From contig QAOA01004753.1 of the NCBI GenBank assembly GCA_003255065.1, positions 260,754 through 324,753 of the forward strand: a stretch of 64,000 bases of DNA, given 5' to 3'. Positions 59,613 to 64,000 of the stretch are shown here, piece by piece. The notes below the pieces were generated by a model, which did not search any database, was not told where the DNA came from, and saw only the letters and a program-made list of their open reading frames with translations. Every line of letters begins with the position of its first letter. Within the stretch, counting starts at the first letter, position 1. The DNA comes from Cercis canadensis (Eukaryota > Streptophyta > Magnoliopsida > Fabales > Fabaceae). The position numbers and the translations under genes were made by a program.

Positions 59613-61229
59613 TAATTAATTCTGAAACAGCCACAGAAAGAGAGAGAAAGAACACTATTGTAGTATTTGTAATAATAAGATCAGTAATGTGGTTGCTGCT
59701 ATATTATGCCTATGGCATAAGATGTTTACTCATTGAAAGCAGGACTGAGCTTTATGGTATTTTAAAGCAAAGTTTTTGAGTTTGAATCATTGAAATTGTA
59801 TTTATTGAGAGAAATTTACCAGTATTATTCTTATTTTAAATAGAAATTAATTTCATATTTAAAGAATATTATAATACTTAGTGTAAATTAAAAAAAATAA
59901 AAAATAGAGCAATCAATTAATTTAAATTTGTTGTATTGATTAGTAACAGATGATTACTATATACATGTAAATGTAAATAATATTTAATATATATGCGCGC
60001 CCGGCAATTACTAGGAAGTTTGTTGTGTTTCATTTATGTGTTTAATTTATTCAGGTCCNACTAGGAAGTTTGTTGTGTTTCATTTATGTGTTTAATTTAT
60101 TCGGGTCCTCGGTTTTCCAAGTGTATGATTCCATTAAAGATGCGCATCCATTTTTAAGCTAAAATAATTTGCAACCAATTTAATTCATGAGGCTGATCAG
60201 TGTCGCTGCCGGTGAGGTGAGCACAAATATGATATACCCTCCTCATGGCATCTTCTTTGGATTTATGCTGAAAGTATGTATAAGGCTCGCTTGTCATTTA
60301 CTACTTTTTTACTTTTCTTCTTCTTCCTCTAAAAAACAAAAAGAAATAAAATATATTAATTATTATATCACGCGATTTTGTCGATGATTGCCAAGGTTTA
60401 TATATCTATCTTATCTATATCTAAAGAGACAGCATTCTATTTGATTAATATTATATGACTGTTTTCGCAATCAACTTTTGATCCTATAAAATATATTCTA
60501 GGCTCGCTTGTCATTTACCATTTTTTACTTTTCTTCTTCTTCTTCTTCCTCTAAAAAGCAAAAAGGAAATAAAATATTTTCGTTATTATATCACGCGGTT
60601 TTGCCGATGGTTGCCAGGGTTTATATATTTATCTTATCTATATCTAAAGAGATGGCATTCCATTTGATTAATATTATATAACTATTTTCGCAATCAATTT
60701 TTGGTCCCTATAGGTGTAAATACATAAAAGTACTCATGGGAATTTGTTTCATATTGAGTATAATATTTTATGTACTTGATATACATCACAAAATGCATTT
60801 ATGTATCATTTTCTTTTTCACGATATGATAAGGGAAACAATAGCTTTATATTTAGGTTGGACAAGCTAAAAAATATAGAGGAGAAAAATCTAATTGACAA
60901 AACCATGTGCACTAGTGAAGTAATTCATCATGAGCTTTGAATTAAGAAACTCTGTTTCAGATGAGCCTAATTTAATTTAAAAAAAAANAAATCTAATTGA
61001 CAAAACCATGTGCACTAGTGAAGTAATTCATCATGAGCTTTGAATTAAGAAAATCTGTTTCAGATGAGCCTAATTTAATTTTAAAAAAATACAATTGCTT
61101 GTTAAGACCAACAATTTGCTGTACGGTTGCTTCTATTACCAATTCTAATCCTAGAAATTACATTTCTTTAAATTTGTAATCGTTGTCCATTATGAAAAAA
61201 ACAAGGATAAAGAGATAAGAATGATTGAG
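59613..61229. other. PHT1 upstream region with duplications, no gene seen
   Basis: AT-rich. It holds two single-N duplications (60010-60058/60060-60108 around N 60059; about 60886-60987/60989-61091 around N 60988) and a diverged tandem repeat at 60284-60714. No coding domain was recognised. Confidence 0.5.
60284..60714. repeat. Diverged tandem repeat, about 217-bp unit
   Basis: GGCTCGCTTGTCATTTAC starts at 60284 and again at 60501. Both units run through a CTTCTTCTTCC tract, TATATCACGCG, TTTATATAT and CGCAATCAA with moderate divergence. No N lies between them, so this is likely a real duplication. Confidence 0.85.
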
Positions 61230-61690
61230 AATGATCAAAGTTGGCAGCTTTAGAGGAGCCAAGAGACAAGTGGATCATTGGTTTCAAATGGGTATTCAAT
61301 TTTTTTTTTTTTTATTGAAGATGGCTCACTTCAAAAGCACAAGGTAATACTTTTATAAAAAGGCTTCAGTCAGCAAATAGGTATATACTTGAACTAGACC
61401 CTTGCACCCATTTCTCGAATAGAGATAGTATAGACTTTCTTAGCTCTTGCTAATCATTTAAAACCCTTACAGGTTTTCTTACAAAGGAACTTGAAGGAAA
61501 ACCATATGTAAAGCAAATACAAGACTATATCATTGAAGGGCAAGAACCAAGAAGAGAAAGTGTATCACCTTTAAAAGACAATTTATTGCCTAAAAAAGGT
61601 CCAAAAGGTTTAAATTGTAAGGTAGATAGCTATTTACAACAGAATCAATTCCAAAGGGTTCCAAGTGAGCCCTCTCTATAATTATGTCAA
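61230..61690 (+). mobile_element. Copia reverse-transcriptase fossil
   Basis: Frame-shifted reverse transcriptase pieces in order: WQL and GFKWVF-like start (61230-61300), EDGSLQKHK, FSQQIGI and LAPISRIE with LALANHLK (61320-61465), then ELEGKPYVKQIQDYIIEGQE and CKVDSYLQQNQFQR, PSEPSL (61490-61680). Catalytic blocks and LTRs are missing. It lies just beyond the last visible RHD3 exon, in the opposite orientation. Confidence 0.75.
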
Positions 61691-61894
61691 CCTTTCTCTT
61701 TTTTTTTTTTTCGTTGAAAAAACTTTCTCATTTTAAAAGCTAACTTTGTGTGGTAGATATTCCAGAAATCAGTGGGTTTGTTAAGATCCTCAATATCATC
61801 ATGTTGGAAAAAATGAAAAAAAGGAAGAGCATCTAACAACCCTGTTGGGTAATCAAATATTGGTTTGTGCGAGGTTCATGGTAGAAAAACTTAC

Positions 61895-64000
61895 TTGTAA
61901 CAATTTATTTACAAGGCTCTTTTTCTTTGCAGTTGTTACTGCTTCATCAAAGTAGGAGGCTTTTTCATCAAACCTAGAATCAAAGAAATATAGTGAGCTT
62001 ACTTAATAAGGCGAATTCTTTGTAGTCTTTGAAGATTGAACAAAGTAATACATATATAAAGGTTGAGGTGAACTAGTTAATGGTTCGAAGAGTAAGATAG
62101 TCTCTTGACGTGAACCGGGTCGCAGGAGAATTTATGGACCGGAAAGAGCATAATAAGGTCCAGAAGAAAAAATGTCACAATGGGTTTCTTTTAGTAAACA
62201 TGGCATAACTTTCAGCTCGGGTGAAGTTACGGGGCTCATGACCCGGTGTTTTGAAGCTCGTTCAAAGGCCAATACCGTGGCAACCCAATTGAGGCTGTTT
62301 TCAGGCCCAAAATCTTTCAAAAATGTCTGTTTTGTAATTTGCTGATATCTTTTGTAATCTTTTAGGGTTTCCTTTTGGTACTTAAGCTTTATGTTTTGCT
62401 TGTAGCCGTATTCAGAATATTATTCAATTTTTTTGAGATTATATAGTTTGTGTTTGAGGTTCCTTTGATTACTTTCTCCCTGCGTCATCTCTGAACTCAC
62501 TTCACATGCCCAAATGTGTTTCCTGAGGAACATTAAGAAAATATGACCAAGACAGAACCCTTAAAAGGAGAACTATTGACCATTAATAATAACGCATTTT
62601 AACTAGCATGTAAAATAATTTGATTGTTTCAGTTTGTTATACTAATATGAGACCAACTGAATGACCGTATGGCAAATGACATCATGACCAAATAAATTAA
62701 TTTAGAAAAAACTATCATTTTGACTCTTGAAAGATGTATAAATCTCTGAATGTTCAAAATTAAATATTTCAATGGGCGGCATAATTAGCAGTTGCACAGA
62801 ATGCCCACCAACAGCTTGATAATCGAGTTTATAGAGATGTTACCTTGAAACAATTTGAATATTCAGGGATTCAGTTGAGTGAAATAAAAGAGTAGGGACT
62901 AAATTAAGAAAGTGTGTGCATATTTTATGGACTAATATGATAGTTTTTTTTTTTTTAGTTTAAAATAAGCGAAATTGAAACTATGACTATATTAGTAAGA
63001 CATAACCTAAATGTTAATATTGAACGTAAGAACGTAGATAAGACATAAAATGAAATAATAATTTTTTTTATTGGAATGAAAGTACTAACTTTGACAGATA
63101 ATTGTGGAGAATTGAATTAACTTTATTACCAAAATCACGAATGAAGCCATACTGTGCTGCATCCTTGCATAAGTTTCTCCAATCCTGGGTAGTCAATATA
63201 AAGTCATTTAAAAGATACATATGAAAAATCAAATCAAGACGTGCTGCTATATGAAAGCAGTTAGTTTACACACCTCATCATTCACTTCGAAAGAATCATA
63301 CAGTTCATCGGTAATCTGATCACAGCGCATACTTGCCACCAAAACCTGTAACAAATGAAACTTTTATATTTGTCAAGCCAAGAATAGAAAGGAAACAATA
63401 ACAGAACACTGACAAATATACAAAATGTTATTTGAGATCGCAAAAGTTGCTTGTATAATTAAAACTTGCAGAGTCAAATGAATGAAATAGTTCTCTTCTA
63501 ATTTAGCAGAAAATGAAATAATTCTCCTCTAAAAATAATACTATTACCTCACTCTGATTGAGGTGGTGTTATCAAAGTTATCCTAAAAAAAGAAATTAAT
63601 GGATAGAGTTAGAGTTTAGGTAAATTCAGTCAAATTTAATTAGTGATTTGTGAGTACAATGTAAAATCATGTAACAATTGTTTGAGTGTAGCTTTTTTTT
63701 TTTTTCTCGAAATAGGAGCTATTTGATACAACGGCAGAGGGGTACTTTAATCTGGCATATGACCTCGAAGTGTAACTCAATTACAATATAGGTGAGCTTT
63801 ATATACCTCCAAATAATTTTTCCAAAGAAAAATAATCACCTTATGGGCAGGAAGATTTAGGTCCTTATTATCCATGATGTCTTGCCAGATATTCTTTGCA
63901 CTAATAGTAAACCCTGAAGCTGGCTCTTTTCCATCCTTAGTATCTGCAAGCCCACCAGGTGCAGTGGAACGGGTAAATCGTCTCTTTAAGTCCTCAACCT
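61895..64000 (-). CDS. RHD3-like: RHD3/SEY1-type dynamin-like GTPase homologue, partial
   Basis: Four minus-strand exons with consensus splice sites and compatible phases: 63840-64000, 63274-63345, 63090-63184 and 61895-61973. They encode EPASGFTISAKNIWQDI and NKDLNLPAHK; VLVASMRCDQITDEL; DWRNLCKDAAQYGF and FGNKVNSIL; FDEKASYFDEAV and KKKSLVNKLLQ. This order matches the helical-bundle region after the GTPase domain in plant RHD3 proteins, which fuse ER tubules and are needed for root-hair growth. The GTPase domain would lie beyond the right edge. After 61895 a GTAAGT donor is present, but no further exon was found before the PHT1 gene at 59612; a Copia fossil occupies 61230-61690. Either the 3' half is lost (a pseudogene) or the remaining exons are too diverged for me to see. 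Confidence 0.8.
61974..63089. other. Large RHD3-like intron with an unidentified repeat
   Basis: The region between RHD3-like exons. The part at about 62080-62510 is less AT-rich (CGGGTCGCAGGAG, GTTACGGGGCTCATGACCCGG) and looks like an inserted LTR fragment of unknown family. The 62-codon minus-strand frame within it has no recognised domain. Confidence 0.4.

Noticed and set aside
59613-60250. P1BS (GNATATNC) or mycorrhiza-type CTTC promoter motifs for the PHT1 gene
   Set aside because: Looked for by eye upstream of the start; no exact match found.
62132-62320. A 62-codon minus-strand frame inside the RHD3-like intron
   Set aside because: Not homologous to RHD3 and inside a probable repeat fragment; no independent support.

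Overview
The window is AT-rich, intron-bearing nuclear DNA from a flowering plant, most likely a eudicot. The evidence is the set of plant-only families: a PHT1 phosphate transporter, an XCP-type papain-like protease, an MIK2-type LRR receptor kinase, an RHD3 homologue and an F-box/FBD relic. Typical plant LTR retrotransposons are also present (Copia, Athila-type and Tat-type Ty3 with tRNA primer sites). I cannot name the species.

Layout. 1-4968: no sure host gene; a decayed Copia remnant (about 2042-3300) lies between two inverted copies of a diverged LTR-like repeat, one carrying a long purine tract. 4969-10661: a reverse-oriented Athila-type LTR joined directly to a Tat-type Ty3 element cut off inside RNase H. 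10662-20293: a SINE-like copy, a 236-bp direct repeat, then two broken Copia elements (A minus, B plus) meeting head to head at their primer-binding regions. B's 3' LTR lies inside an acidic coding-like fragment (20294-20905). 22003-24470: an LRR receptor kinase gene without a start codon and with an early stop, followed by duplicated DNA and relics of a second LRR gene. 28383-34057: a young Copia element (C) whose LTRs carry a dense array of heat-shock-element-like sites just upstream of a TATA box. 36608-36874: a small single-exon gene of unknown function. 37665-48162: a structurally complete Athila-type element with a CTTAT target duplication but a broken coding region. 50809-51291: an F-box/FBD pseudogene. 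53219-54574: an intact four-exon XCP-like protease gene. 57919-59612: an intact two-exon PHT1 gene. 61895-64000: four exons of an RHD3 homologue that continues beyond the right edge; its 3' exons were not found.

Genes and system. The intact host genes have unrelated jobs (xylem proteolysis, phosphate uptake, ER shaping) and do not form a cluster. Most of the window was built by nested retrotransposition and local duplication. The most interesting regulatory object is the element C LTR, whose U3 resembles a heat-inducible promoter like that of the Arabidopsis ONSEN family. Several duplications sit exactly on either side of a single N and look like unmerged contig overlaps; this includes the second, headless copy of the protease gene.
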